Assembly (NCBI GenBank): GCA_938046775.1
Contig: CALIXB010000024.1
Coordinates: 1-63,311 of the forward strand
Origin: an uncultured Candidatus Saccharibacteria bacterium
Lineage (GTDB): Bacteria; Patescibacteriota; Saccharimonadia; Saccharimonadales; Saccharimonadaceae
Reading direction: 5' to 3'
Length of the DNA stretch: 63,311 nt
Of the stretch, positions 24,435 to 33,390 are shown piece by piece. How positions within the stretch are numbered: the first letter of the stretch is position 1; each line of letters begins with the position of its first letter. The notes under the pieces were generated by a model. That model was not told the origin of the DNA and searched no databases. It saw only the letters and a program-made list of their open reading frames with translations. A program made the position numbers and the translations under genes.

Positions 24435-24560
24435 AATATCCCCCGTTTATTTTTGTCGCTAAATTTGTGAATATTCTTAGTGTAATTATAGCATGCCGCA
24501 GCATCGGCTTATTGCTTTATATTTTTAATAGTATTTTATTCCGTTTCTGAAATTTAATAT

Positions 24561-24610
24561 AAAAACAAAAATCGCCCAAAAGAGTGATATTCCATACATG
24601 TTCAAATTTG
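24561..24610 (-). repeat. Right inverted repeat flanking the GmrSD-type gene
   Basis: Inverted copy of 22639-22687: the 26-nt terminator block matches at 24 of 26 positions (24561-24586) and TCAAATTTG (24602-24610) is the complement of CAAATTTGA, with 15 nt between the blocks (14 in the left copy). Here no intact tRNA adjoins it. Confidence 0.65.
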
Positions 24611-24809
24611 ACTCACTTTTACGAGTTTGCTCGAACCTATTTCCAGGCTATGACACAGCATTGAAAGATAAATCAGGGCAAAGCCCTGCTCGGCTGGTTG
24701 CTCGCACCCCGACCCGCCGAAGGTCGCTGCTGAGATTTTAGTGATTTCCATTTAAATATTGCACTTAATAAATAGCGTTGCCCCTATAGTAATACTTATG
24801 TTATTGCAG
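24611..24809. other. Intergenic stretch between the right inverted repeat and the DUF2268 gene
   Basis: Contains a hairpin CAGGGC-aa-AGCCCTG-like sequence (about 24687-24702) followed by a short GC-rich tract that differs from the AT-rich surroundings. On the minus strand, GGTTCGAG next to the inverted repeat weakly resembles a T-arm remnant. No gene seen. The gap between genes (24435-24821) otherwise holds only the inverted repeat and the promoter. Confidence 0.4.
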
Positions 24810-24815
24810 TATAGT
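24810..24815 (+). promoter_or_regulatory. -10 box of the DUF2268 gene (leaderless type)
   Basis: TATAGT, 6 nt before the ATG at 24822. Confidence 0.5.
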
Positions 24816-24821
24816 AAAACC

Positions 24822-25487
24822 ATGAGCAAACTCCACCTACACATCGCTAACGCCAACCAAACTTTCACCGATGCCGAAATTGCCATATTCAAAAATACAG
24901 CGCAACAAGCCGAGACTTTTGTTTCGAGCGAGTTCGCACAGTTTGATTACGAAGTTGATGTAATTATCACTACGCCTTCGTTTATGCTGTCAACTATCGC
25001 CGAGGACGGAATCGCTGGTAAAACTCTTCATTCGCGCTTGATTATGATTTCTGTTGATAAAAGCCAGCACGGGGTTAGCGAGGATTTTATTTTCGAAACG
25101 ATTTGCCACGAAATGTCGCATTCGCTGCGTTGGGAAAAACTGCCTGAATATGCCGAAACTATGTTTGATGGGATGATTTTGGAGGGCTTGGCGGTCGCGC
25201 TAGAAGAGGAAGCGATGATTAAACTCGGACGGCGAAACCAACAATTTTTCTTGAGAGAAATGCAGAAAACTTCTCAAGCTGAAATTGACAAGATAATTGC
25301 CGCACTACAAGGCAATTTTGAAGACAAGGTTTACGATTATACCAAAATATTTTTCACCGGCGATGATATTTTGCCGCGCTGGGCGGGGTATAAACTTGGG
25401 TATTACTTTGTGAAGCAATACCTACATCAAACTAGTCAGACTATCGCACAGGCGACTTTGGCAAGTTACAAGGATTTTATCCTATAA
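24822..25487 (+). CDS. DUF2268-like putative zinc metallopeptidase
   Basis: 221 aa soluble protein. The zinc-binding helix is ICHEMSHSLRWE (HExxH type), followed about 20 residues later by GMILEGLAVALEEE, where a glutamate can supply the third ligand, as in DUF2268 and related gluzincin-like peptidases. A later LPRWAGYKLGYYFVKQYL segment matches the conserved tail of that family, which ends in a Gly-Tyr helix. No signal peptide, so it acts in the cytoplasm; substrate unknown. The start at 24822 is chosen over an ATG 63 nt upstream because of the -10 box placed 6 nt before it. Confidence 0.75.
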   Translation: MSKLHLHIANANQTFTDAEIAIFKNTAQQAETFVSSEFAQFDYEVDVIITTPSFMLSTIAEDGIAGKTLHSRLIMISVDKSQHGVSEDFIFETICHEMSHSLRWEKLPEYAETMFDGMILEGLAVALEEEAMIKLGRRNQQFFLREMQKTSQAEIDKIIAALQGNFEDKVYDYTKIFFTGDDILPRWAGYKLGYYFVKQYLHQTSQTIAQATLASYKDFIL

Positions 25488-25550
25488 ATTCACAAACTCG
25501 TCAATAAATAGATCGGGTTCTTCTAAATTAGCCTATTACCTTATATAAAA

Positions 25551-25574
25551 AGTCCCCACTCGTTAGTGAGGACT
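25551..25574 (-). terminator. Terminator after the GreA-like gene
   Basis: AGTCC-CACT...AGTG-GGACT stem with one bulge on each side, followed on the minus strand by TTTTTA. Confidence 0.75.
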
Positions 25575-25599
25575 AAACTGTCGTGGTGGACAATTGAGA

Positions 25600-26058
25600 T
25601 TAACTAATTTTGACGACTTGTAGCTGCTTAGTTGTCAAGCCATTTTTCCAGGAAACAGTTTCGGATTTCTTGTGATTTAGCAAGCTTTTTCCCAGCGGAC
25701 TATCCACGGAAATTCGCCCGTCCAGAGGGTTGGCTTCTAGGCTGTGAACCAGTGTATAACGGAATATTTTTCCCTGCTGATCCATCAAATCCACGACCGA
25801 GCCAATAGCAATTTTTAGGCGATCGCGCTTCCTTGGTAGTGGCTTGGCGTGGCGTAAAATATCCTTCTTCGTGAAAATTTTTGATTGGATATTTTCTAGT
25901 TGCGTAATGACGTCGTTACGATGAAGCTTGTCGTCGCGTGACTTGGCGCGTCCGATTTCCTTTAGCTCTACCATAAGTGCCTTTTCTGAAATCTCTAGCC
26001 CAGCAATTTCTTTTTGTAATTCCTTAAAGCCTTTTTTACTTAAAAATGTTGTACTCAT
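25600..26058 (-). CDS. GreA/GreB-family transcription elongation factor
   Basis: 152 aa, two-domain layout: an N-terminal helical coiled coil (FLSKKGFKELQKEIAGLEI ... SRDDKLHRNDVITQLENIQSKI) and a C-terminal FKBP-like domain ending in SPLGKSLLNHKKSETVSW, close to the usual SPiGrALLGk-x-GD motif. Gre factors insert the coiled coil into the RNA polymerase secondary channel and trigger cleavage of backtracked RNA. The acidic residues at the coiled-coil tip are partly changed (KSRDDKLHRND), so activity is uncertain. The start at 26058 is preferred because AAAGGGGAAG lies just upstream. Confidence 0.75.
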   Translation of the reverse strand: MSTTFLSKKGFKELQKEIAGLEISEKALMVELKEIGRAKSRDDKLHRNDVITQLENIQSKIFTKKDILRHAKPLPRKRDRLKIAIGSVVDLMDQQGKIFRYTLVHSLEANPLDGRISVDSPLGKSLLNHKKSETVSWKNGLTTKQLQVVKIS

Positions 26059-26135
26059 ACTTCCCCTTTCAGACTGGCAATCCAACCAATCAATAATCCC
26101 ATTACAACATCCGATTCTGAAAATTAGCTGAAAAT

Positions 26136-27086
26136 CTAAACAATTGGCAAAGAAATGGTAAAAACTGTTGAGCCTTTTATGGTGGTAACAGAGATTTGTC
26201 CGCCTAAAGCTCTGGTCAATTGTTCCGCCAGCGGCAGCCCCAACCCATAGCCTTTCGTCCGCTGGTTGCCTCGGAAAAATTGCTCAAACACGTGCGGCAG
26301 ATTCTGCTGGGAAATCGCGCCATCATTACGGAAGCGAACGATGATATTCTGCCTTGAAGGTAAAATGCTGATCTTTATTGGTGAATTTTTCGGACTGTGT
26401 TTTAGTGAATTATCGAGTAAAATTGCGAATAATTCTCGCGTTGCGGTGTGGTGCAAATAAATATTAACGCGCTCTGGACAGTTTACTTCAACACGATCCG
26501 CTGCCCTTCTTTCACCAATCAGCTCTGATATTAATTCCGCCAAGTCGAAGCTTTTATCTTCTAGCGCCAGCCTGTTTTCTGTCCGCGACAGCTCCAAGAG
26601 CATGGCGGTCAGCTCGGTCAATTTGTTAATTTCCTCCAAATTGCTTTCCAACGTTTCCGTTAGTTCCGCCCGCGGCGTCTTCGGGTTTTTTAGCGCCAGT
26701 TCGGTCTCCGCTTTCATAATTGCCAGCGGCGTACGCAGCTGATGACTGGCGTTGGAAACAAACCGCGACTGGGCTTTATGCGCCGCCTCAATCGGCCGCA
26801 GCGTAATCCTCGCCAATAAATACGAGCAAGCGCCACCCGCCAGCAGCACGATGAGATTGATATAGCCCAAGCTAATCAGCAGATTGCGCGTCGAAATATC
26901 CATTCGTTCCGACAAGTCAATGCTAGGAAAATCGTTGCCGCGCTGGATGATAATTTTATGGATTTGCGTATCAACCTCTGAGCGCGCCACTTGAAAAATA
27001 ATACTGCTAAACAGCAGGCTGACGACCATTAAAATCAGTAAGTACCAGCCCGCCAATTTGATAGTTGCCGAGGTAAAAATTTTCAT
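26136..27086 (-). CDS. Two-component sensor histidine kinase
   Basis: 316 aa membrane kinase. Two hydrophobic helices (about residues 11-31 and 67-90) enclose a short external loop of ~35 residues. Then FVSNASHQLRTPLAIMKAE (H-box with the phospho-accepting His), a helical DHp, ILLDNSLKHSPK (N-box), VFEQFFRGNQRTKGYGLGLPLAEQL (F and G2 boxes). It overlaps the end of the upstream response regulator gene by 4 nt, so the two form an operon. The signal is unknown; the NatAB-like exporter next door, on the opposite strand, is a candidate target. Confidence 0.93.
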   Translation of the reverse strand: MKIFTSATIKLAGWYLLILMVVSLLFSSIIFQVARSEVDTQIHKIIIQRGNDFPSIDLSERMDISTRNLLISLGYINLIVLLAGGACSYLLARITLRPIEAAHKAQSRFVSNASHQLRTPLAIMKAETELALKNPKTPRAELTETLESNLEEINKLTELTAMLLELSRTENRLALEDKSFDLAELISELIGERRAADRVEVNCPERVNIYLHHTATRELFAILLDNSLKHSPKNSPIKISILPSRQNIIVRFRNDGAISQQNLPHVFEQFFRGNQRTKGYGLGLPLAEQLTRALGGQISVTTIKGSTVFTISLPIV

Positions 27087-27751
27087 GCTTCAATCCGGTA
27101 ACCGAAGCCGCGGACGGTTTTTATCAATTGTTTTTTGAACGGCTTATCGATTTTTTGGCGCAAGTTTTTTATGTACGCCTCGACATTGTTCGGTAAAATA
27201 TCGGCATCAAAATCCCAAACATGGTCGATGAGTGTTTCTTTGCTAAGAATTTGGTTCGGGTGCTGCATTAAATATTCCAGCAGCGCGTATTCTTTACTGG
27301 TCAAGTCGATAGTTTTTCCGGCGCGCATTACGGTTTGCTGCTGCTTATCAATCGTTAAATCGGCAATTTTTAGAACATCTGGCTGCTGAATTGGCGGCCG
27401 GCGCAGTAAGGCTCGGACTCGCGCCAGCAGCTCGTCGATAGCAAACGGTTTAACCAAATAATCATCCGCGCCGGCGTCCAGCCCGAAAGTTTTATCTTCG
27501 GTGGTACCCAGGGCTGTGAGGAATAAAATTGGCATATTTTTACCGTTTTTACGCAATTTTTTAACAATTTCCGCACCCTCCATGCCCGGCAGCATTCGAT
27601 CGACAATCAGTAAATCGTATGGCTGGCTGTCTGCCAAATTAAAGCCCTCTTCGCCGTCATTAGAGATATCAACGGCGTATTTTTCGCGCTTGAGGGATTC
27701 GGAAATTACCCTTGCTATTTTTCGTTCATCCTCGATGACTAATAGTCGCAT
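27083..27751 (-). CDS. OmpR/PhoB-family response regulator
   Basis: 222 aa. Receiver domain with acidic pocket (VIEDERK), phosphoacceptor Asp in DLLIVDRMLPGMEG, FLTALGTTEDKT and the K of DYLVKPFAIDELLARV. The C-terminal winged helix has DLTSKEYALLEYLMQHPNQILSKETL and a recognition region NNVEAYIKNLRQKID with the final GFGYRIE strand. It is the first gene of the pair with the histidine kinase. TATAAT lies 9 nt before the ATG. Confidence 0.95.
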   Translation of the reverse strand: MRLLVIEDERKIARVISESLKREKYAVDISNDGEEGFNLADSQPYDLLIVDRMLPGMEGAEIVKKLRKNGKNMPILFLTALGTTEDKTFGLDAGADDYLVKPFAIDELLARVRALLRRPPIQQPDVLKIADLTIDKQQQTVMRAGKTIDLTSKEYALLEYLMQHPNQILSKETLIDHVWDFDADILPNNVEAYIKNLRQKIDKPFKKQLIKTVRGFGYRIEA

Positions 27752-27823
27752 ACTGCATCTATTATACCCTTTTTACGTTTGTTAGGGATAGTGCTATAAT
27801 TTTATTCAAAGAAAAGGAGGTAT

Positions 27824-28573
27824 ATGTCCGGTAATAAAAAAATTGTTGAAATTCGTCATTTTAAGATGAAGTTTGGCAATAAAACAGTTATTAAAGATTT
27901 GAGCTTTGACGTTTTTCAGGGTGAAGTGTTTGGTTTTCTCGGTAGCAATGGCTCAGGAAAAACCACGACGCTCAGGGCGCTGCTGGGGCTATACGAGCCA
28001 GCGGCTGGTGATTTGCTAATTAATGGCAAGCCGTATGCCGTGGAGAATCAGCTGAGCCTCGGTTACCTACCAGAAGAGCGTGGTTTATATAAAAAAGAAA
28101 AAGTGCTGGATGTGATGATTTATTTTGGTCAATTGAAGGGCCTAAATCGTAATGAAGCTAAAGAATTCTCTCTGAAATTTTTAGAGCGCGTTGGTTTAAG
28201 CGACAAGGTAAATATGCGATTAGATAAATTATCAGGCGGCCAGCAGCAAAAAATTCAGCTGGGTGTAACAATTATGGGCGATCCGGAACTTCTAATTATG
28301 GATGAGCCAACCAAGGGTTTTGACCCGGTGAATCGTCGGTTGTTGATGAATATTATTGAAGAGCAGCGAAGAGCTGGCACGACGATTATTTACGTAACGC
28401 ATCAAATGGAAGAGGTTGAGCAATTGTGCGATCGACTGATTTTATTAAAGGATGGCCAAGCAGCGGCGTACGGCACTTTAAATGAGGTTAAGCGGCAATT
28501 CGGCGGCGCGTCAATGGACGATATTTTTGTCAAAGTGTATGGCGGCGAAGCAAAGGAGTTGGGTGATGAGTAA
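27824..28573 (+). CDS. ABC transporter ATP-binding protein, NatA-like
   Basis: 249 aa, one nucleotide-binding domain: Walker A GSNGSGKTT, YLPEERGLYKKE, signature LSGGQQQKIQL, Walker B LLIMDEPTKGFDPVNRR, and H-loop YVTHQMEEVE. The PEERGLY variant of the Q-loop region is typical of the NatA family of Na+ and peptide exporters. AGGAGG precedes the ATG. The permease gene starts inside its last codons, so the two are translationally coupled. Confidence 0.93.
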   Translation: MSGNKKIVEIRHFKMKFGNKTVIKDLSFDVFQGEVFGFLGSNGSGKTTTLRALLGLYEPAAGDLLINGKPYAVENQLSLGYLPEERGLYKKEKVLDVMIYFGQLKGLNRNEAKEFSLKFLERVGLSDKVNMRLDKLSGGQQQKIQLGVTIMGDPELLIMDEPTKGFDPVNRRLLMNIIEEQRRAGTTIIYVTHQMEEVEQLCDRLILLKDGQAAAYGTLNEVKRQFGGASMDDIFVKVYGGEAKELGDE

Positions 28574-29798
28574 AATGCATAATTTGGGGACGGTTTTCAA
28601 GTTTGAGACGATCCGGGTACTGAAAAAGCCAACTTTTTGGCTGATGGCATTGGGTTTTCCTCTAATGATAGCGGTGCTTTATGGTATCATGTTCTGGTCT
28701 CAGAATACGACAATTCAGGCCTCAAAAGAATTGGATAAGCAAGAATTTTCATTAGAAATTACCGACGATTCAAAGTTGATATCTTCAGAGCTACTCGCAG
28801 CGGTCAAGGCTAAGCCAGCTCAATCAAAAGAATCTGGCATTAATGACGTAAAAAATAACAAAGTAGATGCTTATATCTATGTTCCAAAAGACATAAGCCA
28901 GCAAAAAGTTGAAGTTTACGGTAAAGATGTTGGTCTGTTCCAGAATGGTAAATATGGCGCAGTGGCCCAAAGCCTGCTGAGTAAATCGGTAACTAATAAC
29001 ATTAGTCCAGCAGAAGTCACTATTCTTCAAAACAAAGTCCAATTATCGTCAACTACCTATCTTGATGGTAAGGAGCACGGCGGCATTAATGAAATGATAG
29101 CGCCAGGAATGTTCCTAGTGATTTTGTTCATGCTGATTAGCTTCTTTGGCAATCAAATGCTAACCAGTACTACTGAAGAAAAAGAAAATCGCACAGTAGA
29201 GATGCTATTGACGACGGTTAAAACCGACACGTTAATTACAGGAAAAATATTATCACTGATGGTGCTGGCCTTGATTCAGATATCGATAGTTGTTTTGCCT
29301 GTCGTGGCGGGATACCTGGCGTTTGGGTCAAAGCTACAATTGCCGAATATGGATTTGAGCGTACTTGTATTTGATCCTGTGAGGATTAGCTTGGCGATAG
29401 TAATTTTCTCAGCCAGCTTCATGCTGTTTACGGGCATGCTGGTGACTTTGGGCGCAATGATGCCGACCGCTAAGGAGGCGAGCCAATGGTTTGGCTTGGT
29501 GATGATGCTATTTGTTGGACCACTTTATGGCATTACAGTTTTTGTGTCGTTCCCTGACTCGTTCTTTGTTAAGTTCCTATCACTATTCCCGTTTACTGCG
29601 CCAATTCCGTTATTGTTAAGAAATGCAGTCGGCAATTTGCCAGTCTGGGAAGCATTATTGGGTGCGACAATTTTGGTCGTTACGGCGGTATTTGTCATGT
29701 GGCTATCGGTGCGTGTCTTCCGTTACGGTGCTATGTCGTATGATAATAAATTATCGCTATCAACATTGCGGATGAAAAGGAAAGCTGGTAAGGTTTAG
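28566..29798 (+). CDS. ABC transporter permease, NatB-like
   Basis: 410 aa membrane partner of the preceding ATPase. An N-terminal helix (TFWLMALGFPLMIAVLYGIMF) is followed by a ~170-residue extracytoplasmic domain, then five or six helices from residue ~195 on, beginning with MIAPGMFLVILFMLISFFGNQML and the TEEKENRTVEMLLTTV coupling segment found in NatB/YhaP-type exporters. The start at 28566 has AAAGGAG 7 nt upstream and overlaps the ATPase stop by 8 nt; the longer frame from 28482 lies in the ATPase gene. Likely exports Na+ or a toxic small compound; substrate is inferred only from family. Confidence 0.88.
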   Translation: MSKMHNLGTVFKFETIRVLKKPTFWLMALGFPLMIAVLYGIMFWSQNTTIQASKELDKQEFSLEITDDSKLISSELLAAVKAKPAQSKESGINDVKNNKVDAYIYVPKDISQQKVEVYGKDVGLFQNGKYGAVAQSLLSKSVTNNISPAEVTILQNKVQLSSTTYLDGKEHGGINEMIAPGMFLVILFMLISFFGNQMLTSTTEEKENRTVEMLLTTVKTDTLITGKILSLMVLALIQISIVVLPVVAGYLAFGSKLQLPNMDLSVLVFDPVRISLAIVIFSASFMLFTGMLVTLGAMMPTAKEASQWFGLVMMLFVGPLYGITVFVSFPDSFFVKFLSLFPFTAPIPLLLRNAVGNLPVWEALLGATILVVTAVFVMWLSVRVFRYGAMSYDNKLSLSTLRMKRKAGKV

Positions 29799-29800
29799 AT

Positions 29801-30934
29801 ATGAAAGTACGTATTGAGATAGACACAAAAACGTTCGTGCGGTTTTGGTTAGTGGTAATGGGTTTTGGCCTGGCGGGATTAGCGATTTACTCCGCAAAGG
29901 ATGCGCTTATCTTGTTGGGGATTTCCTTATTCTTGGCATTAGCTCTGAATCGTCCCGTGGCGGCGATTGCTAAAAAACTACCAGGTAAAAGTCGATTGGG
30001 CGGCACAGCGCTGGCTTATACGACATTGGTACTTCTATTAGGTTGCGTGGCTTGGTTTGTGGTACCGCCAATCGTCCAGCAATCCGCCAAATTTGTTGAA
30101 AGTGTACCGAGCTTGATTGACCAAACTGGCTCACAGTGGCATGGATTTAATGAGTTAATTGATAAAAACGGTTTACGTCCGCAGGTTGACGCGACGTTAA
30201 ATAACCTGAGGCAGCAGGCCTCGTCTTGGGCTACTAGCGCTGGTACTAGCTTGATCTCAAGCGTAGGTTCATTGGCAGCATTTCTGGGGTCATTATTCTT
30301 GGTGCTAGTCCTGTCATTCTTGATGCTACTGGAAGGTCCAATGTGGATGAAGCGCCTATGGGGTCTTTATAACGACCAGGAAAAAATGGAGCGACATAAA
30401 AAACTGGTTGGGCGCATGTATAACGTAGTCACGGGATATGTCTCTGGCCAATTAACAGTTTCTGGAATAGATGCGATACTGTCAGGTTTTGTGGTGTTCG
30501 TGCTCAGCCTGGCATTTCCGGCTATTGATTCAAACTTGGCTATGTTGACCGTCATGGTTACCTTCGTGTTGACACTTATCCCAATGTTTGGTGCGACATT
30601 GGCTGGACTGCTGATTTCGCTACTTCTATTCTTCAACAACGTCACCGCTGGTGTGATCTATGCTATATATTTCATCGTCTATCAGCAGATTGAGAACAAT
30701 TTCATCGCACCATCAATTCAGTCAAAGAAGTTAGAACTATCGGCGCTGATGGTGTTGTCGTCAGTGACAATCGGTCTCTATGTTGGCGGGCTTTTGGGGA
30801 GCTTGATTGCCATTCCGACGGCTGGCGTAGTTAGGGTACTACTGGAGAATTATTTGGAACAGGCTCGGCTAAATCGTATTGAGAGTGAAAAACCACTGAA
30901 TAAATTAATGAAGAAATTGAAAAATGAAAGTTAA
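29801..30934 (+). CDS. AI-2E family transporter (PerM/TqsA-like)
   Basis: 377 aa membrane protein with about eight hydrophobic segments. The C-terminal half has the family signature: VTGYVSGQLTVSGIDAIL, FVLTLIPMFGATLAGL and YFIVYQQIENNFIAPSIQSKKLELSALMV. Members export diverse small molecules or act as Na+/H+ antiporters; autoinducer-2 is not implied. It follows the permease by 2 nt and is probably in the same operon. Confidence 0.9.
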   Translation: MKVRIEIDTKTFVRFWLVVMGFGLAGLAIYSAKDALILLGISLFLALALNRPVAAIAKKLPGKSRLGGTALAYTTLVLLLGCVAWFVVPPIVQQSAKFVESVPSLIDQTGSQWHGFNELIDKNGLRPQVDATLNNLRQQASSWATSAGTSLISSVGSLAAFLGSLFLVLVLSFLMLLEGPMWMKRLWGLYNDQEKMERHKKLVGRMYNVVTGYVSGQLTVSGIDAILSGFVVFVLSLAFPAIDSNLAMLTVMVTFVLTLIPMFGATLAGLLISLLLFFNNVTAGVIYAIYFIVYQQIENNFIAPSIQSKKLELSALMVLSSVTIGLYVGGLLGSLIAIPTAGVVRVLLENYLEQARLNRIESEKPLNKLMKKLKNES

Positions 30935-30954
30935 TTAAATCCAGAATGAAAGTA

Positions 30955-30978
30955 TAGCCCGTTGGATTCAGCGGGCTA
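30955..30978. terminator. Terminator between the AI-2E and cysS genes
   Basis: TAGCCCG/CGGGCTA stem with a 10-nt loop and a short T-run on the plus strand; it overlaps the convergent cysS stop and could serve both strands. Confidence 0.65.
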
Positions 30979-32409
30979 TTTCCATGCCCAAATGCTGCCG
31001 CTTGGCGTGTCGCGAATGGTGATACCAGCCGCCAACAGTTCATCGCGAATGCGGTCAGATTCTTGCCAATCTTTTTCGGCGCGGGCGGTACGACGCTGGA
31101 TAATTAATCTCTTCAAATCGTCGGTAATATCAGGGGTCGATTTCGCCAAATCCAAGCCCAAAACCTCGTCAATAATTTCAATCAATTGCAACAAACCGCC
31201 GCGATGGATTTTTTCTAACGGCGCGTGATCCAGCCGTGAAAACGCCTCGTCGATCAGCGCCAAGGCTCCTGGCGTATCCAAGTTATCATTCAGCTTTTCA
31301 ACCAGCGCCTGCCGCGCCGCCAACAGCGACACGGTACCTTCCTGCTCATCCTTCTCGTCATCATCATCCAGCGTGTCGTGCGTCTGGTGTCGCAGCGCCG
31401 CATAGCCGCGCCAATGATCCAGTCGCGCCTGGGCTGCTTCCAAAATATCCCACGTGAAATTGCCCTCAGTTTGGTAATGCTTGCTGAGAATTGCCAGTTT
31501 GAAAGCCATAGGGCTAAAGCCACGGGCGGTGATGTCTATGAGAGTGATGATGTTGCCGAGCGACTTGCTCATCTTGCGGCCGTCAACTTTGATATGGTTA
31601 TTGTGTAGCCAAATTTGAGAGAATTGTTGTCCGGTCAAACTCTCACTCTGGGCAATCTCATTCGTGTGATGAACTGGAATATGATCAATTCCGCCTGCGT
31701 GAATATCAATAGAATCGCCGAGCGTTTCACGGGCAATTGTCGAACATTCCAGGTGCCAGCCAGGAAAACCGACTCCCCACGGACTATCCCATTCCATATC
31801 GCGCTTGGTGTCTTTTGGTGAAAACTTCCATACGGCAAAGTCGGTGATGTTGCGCTTACCTGCCACGCTGACTCGCGCGCCCGCTTCTAGGCCCGCCACG
31901 TCCAGCCGTGCTAATTTGCCATAATCTTTCAATAGTGACGTATCAAAATACATGCCGTCGCCGTCAATCTTATATAAAAATCCCTTTTCATCTAGCCCGC
32001 GGGCAAAGTCGATTTGCTGCTGGATATAGTCCGTTGCCCGCACCAAATGGTCGGGCCGCACCAGCCTTAGCACCTCGTAGGCTTCGTGCTCGGCGATGGC
32101 GATGTACTGCTTGGCCACGTCCCATGCAGTCTTACCCTCGTGGCGCGCCCCCTTCTCCATCTTGTCCTCGCCGTTATCATCATCGCTAGTCAAATGTCCA
32201 ACGTCGGTGATATTTTGCGTGCGAATCACTGAGATATTTTGCCAGCGCAATAAGCGAACTAGCACGTCCCAATAGATATAACCAACCCAATTGCCAATGT
32301 GCGGCTGCGAATACACCGTCAGCCCGCAGGTGTAAACCTTGACTGTTTTTCCGTCGAGCGGTTTCAGCTCGTCTTTTTTTCTAGTAAGCGTGTTATAGAG
32401 TTTTATCAT
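30976..32409 (-). CDS. cysS: Cysteinyl-tRNA synthetase
   Basis: Class I aminoacyl-tRNA synthetase, 477 aa, charges tRNA-Cys. Motifs: YTCGLTVYSQPHIGN with the zinc cysteine and the HIGH-like HIGN, GWHLECSTIA with zinc ligands, HHTNEIAQSE, and KMSKSLGN as KMSKS. A short acidic stretch (DDDDEKDEQEG) lengthens a loop of the helical domain. TACAAT lies 7 nt before the ATG, the leaderless layout. Confidence 0.95.
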   Translation of the reverse strand: MIKLYNTLTRKKDELKPLDGKTVKVYTCGLTVYSQPHIGNWVGYIYWDVLVRLLRWQNISVIRTQNITDVGHLTSDDDNGEDKMEKGARHEGKTAWDVAKQYIAIAEHEAYEVLRLVRPDHLVRATDYIQQQIDFARGLDEKGFLYKIDGDGMYFDTSLLKDYGKLARLDVAGLEAGARVSVAGKRNITDFAVWKFSPKDTKRDMEWDSPWGVGFPGWHLECSTIARETLGDSIDIHAGGIDHIPVHHTNEIAQSESLTGQQFSQIWLHNNHIKVDGRKMSKSLGNIITLIDITARGFSPMAFKLAILSKHYQTEGNFTWDILEAAQARLDHWRGYAALRHQTHDTLDDDDEKDEQEGTVSLLAARQALVEKLNDNLDTPGALALIDEAFSRLDHAPLEKIHRGGLLQLIEIIDEVLGLDLAKSTPDITDDLKRLIIQRRTARAEKDWQESDRIRDELLAAGITIRDTPSGSIWAWK

Positions 32410-32416
32410 TAGTCCT

Positions 32417-32422
32417 ATTGTA
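32417..32422 (-). promoter_or_regulatory. -10 box of cysS (leaderless type)
   Basis: TACAAT on the minus strand, 7 nt before the ATG at 32409. Confidence 0.5.
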
Positions 32423-32452
32423 CGTCACTCTGGTGGCTTTTTCAAAATTGAT

Positions 32453-32476
32453 ATAAAAACAGCCCCAGTTGGGACT
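32453..32476 (-). terminator. Terminator downstream of the 32.5 kb hypothetical gene
   Basis: AGTCCC-aact-GGGGCT hairpin (32461-32476) followed on the minus strand by GTTTTTAT. Confidence 0.65.
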
Positions 32477-32545
32477 TAATAATTTCAAGGAAGAAATGAC
32501 AGACAGTGTTATTACGAAACGCCGCCTGCCATTTCTCCTGGCGGA

Positions 32546-33211
32546 TTAGTCCTGGGGACGAGGACGCTTCCACTCTAGGAGGATCTTAGTCCTCCTGAGC
32601 AGTTGATGCAGTTGAGAAATTTGATATTCTTTCAGCATAAGAATATCACTCTCCTCTAACAGTACGTGAGCGCTCTCTTTTACCTGCAGTGCAGGTATGG
32701 CAATATCAACGAGATAATCGTCGAAATTAGCAACATCCTTATTGCGCTCCTCCAGGTCGCTTACTGCCTTCCTCAGAGAGGAGATGGTTGCACCGCTTAG
32801 ACGCTTCATCATTCTGCTGTGATGCAGTATGAGTTCGTTGTATACTGACATAGACTTCCAGGTCAGCCGGGGCTGAGTCCTGGCCGCAGCTCCTGACGTA
32901 ACGAATATGGCAATGAGATTCTGCCCTATTACGTATGAAGCATTTGTCACTCTGCGAACAGAGTGGTGCTTGGCGTCGAACGATGTCAGTATATAATGAA
33001 GCACCAGCATAACAGAGAGATATCCCTCAATCACGTCTGCGATAAACCTCTTCCTTTCCGAATCTGGAATTTTACCAGATTCCCGAAGTGTTCGCTCGAC
33101 TTCATCAATGGAATCTTCCAACCTTCTGAATAGCTTGATGTCGCTCTTCTTGAATGAAATTTCTTCTCCTTCGATCTTCAGAGTGACATTATCTTTTCTC
33201 TGTCGGGACAT
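32546..33211 (-). CDS. Hypothetical alpha-helical protein with a structured leader
   Basis: 221 aa, not recognised. Strongly charged, mostly helical: an N-terminal segment with KSDIKLFRRLEDSIDEVERTL, a middle amphipathic or weakly hydrophobic stretch (VIEGYLSVMLVLHYILTSF), and a C-terminal coiled-coil-like region with LLEESDILMLKEYQISQLHQLLRR. No signal peptide, no cysteines, no catalytic motif. Codon use (AAG, ATC, AGG) differs from AT-ending codons in flanking genes, which may mean high expression or transfer. AGGAAAGGGATT lies before the ATG, after an unusually long leader (about 175 nt). Confidence 0.6.
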   Translation of the reverse strand: MSRQRKDNVTLKIEGEEISFKKSDIKLFRRLEDSIDEVERTLRESGKIPDSERKRFIADVIEGYLSVMLVLHYILTSFDAKHHSVRRVTNASYVIGQNLIAIFVTSGAAARTQPRLTWKSMSVYNELILHHSRMMKRLSGATISSLRKAVSDLEERNKDVANFDDYLVDIAIPALQVKESAHVLLEESDILMLKEYQISQLHQLLRRTKILLEWKRPRPQD

Positions 33212-33343
33212 AATCCCTTTCCTGTCTTCTCACCCATGGATGGTTAAGTGACGTTTTGTCACAAGGCGAGATCTCATTCCTCTTCTCTGCTTTTTATAAA
33301 AGGAATAAAAACTCACCTTGTATATAACTGTCTGTCAAAGTGC

Positions 33344-33382
33344 GCTTTCGGACAAGGATTTTCTCGACTTGTCAACGAAAGC
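33344..33382 (-). promoter_or_regulatory. Long hairpin in the 5' UTR of the 32.5 kb gene
   Basis: GCTTTCG and GACAAG pair with CTTGTC and CGAAAGC to form a 13-bp stem with a 2-nt bulge. It begins a few nt after the predicted start site. Downstream in the same leader a GTGAC-aaaac-GTCAC hairpin and an ACAAGG...CCTTGT pairing are also possible. Confidence 0.6.
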
Positions 33383-33390
33383 TGATGTTA

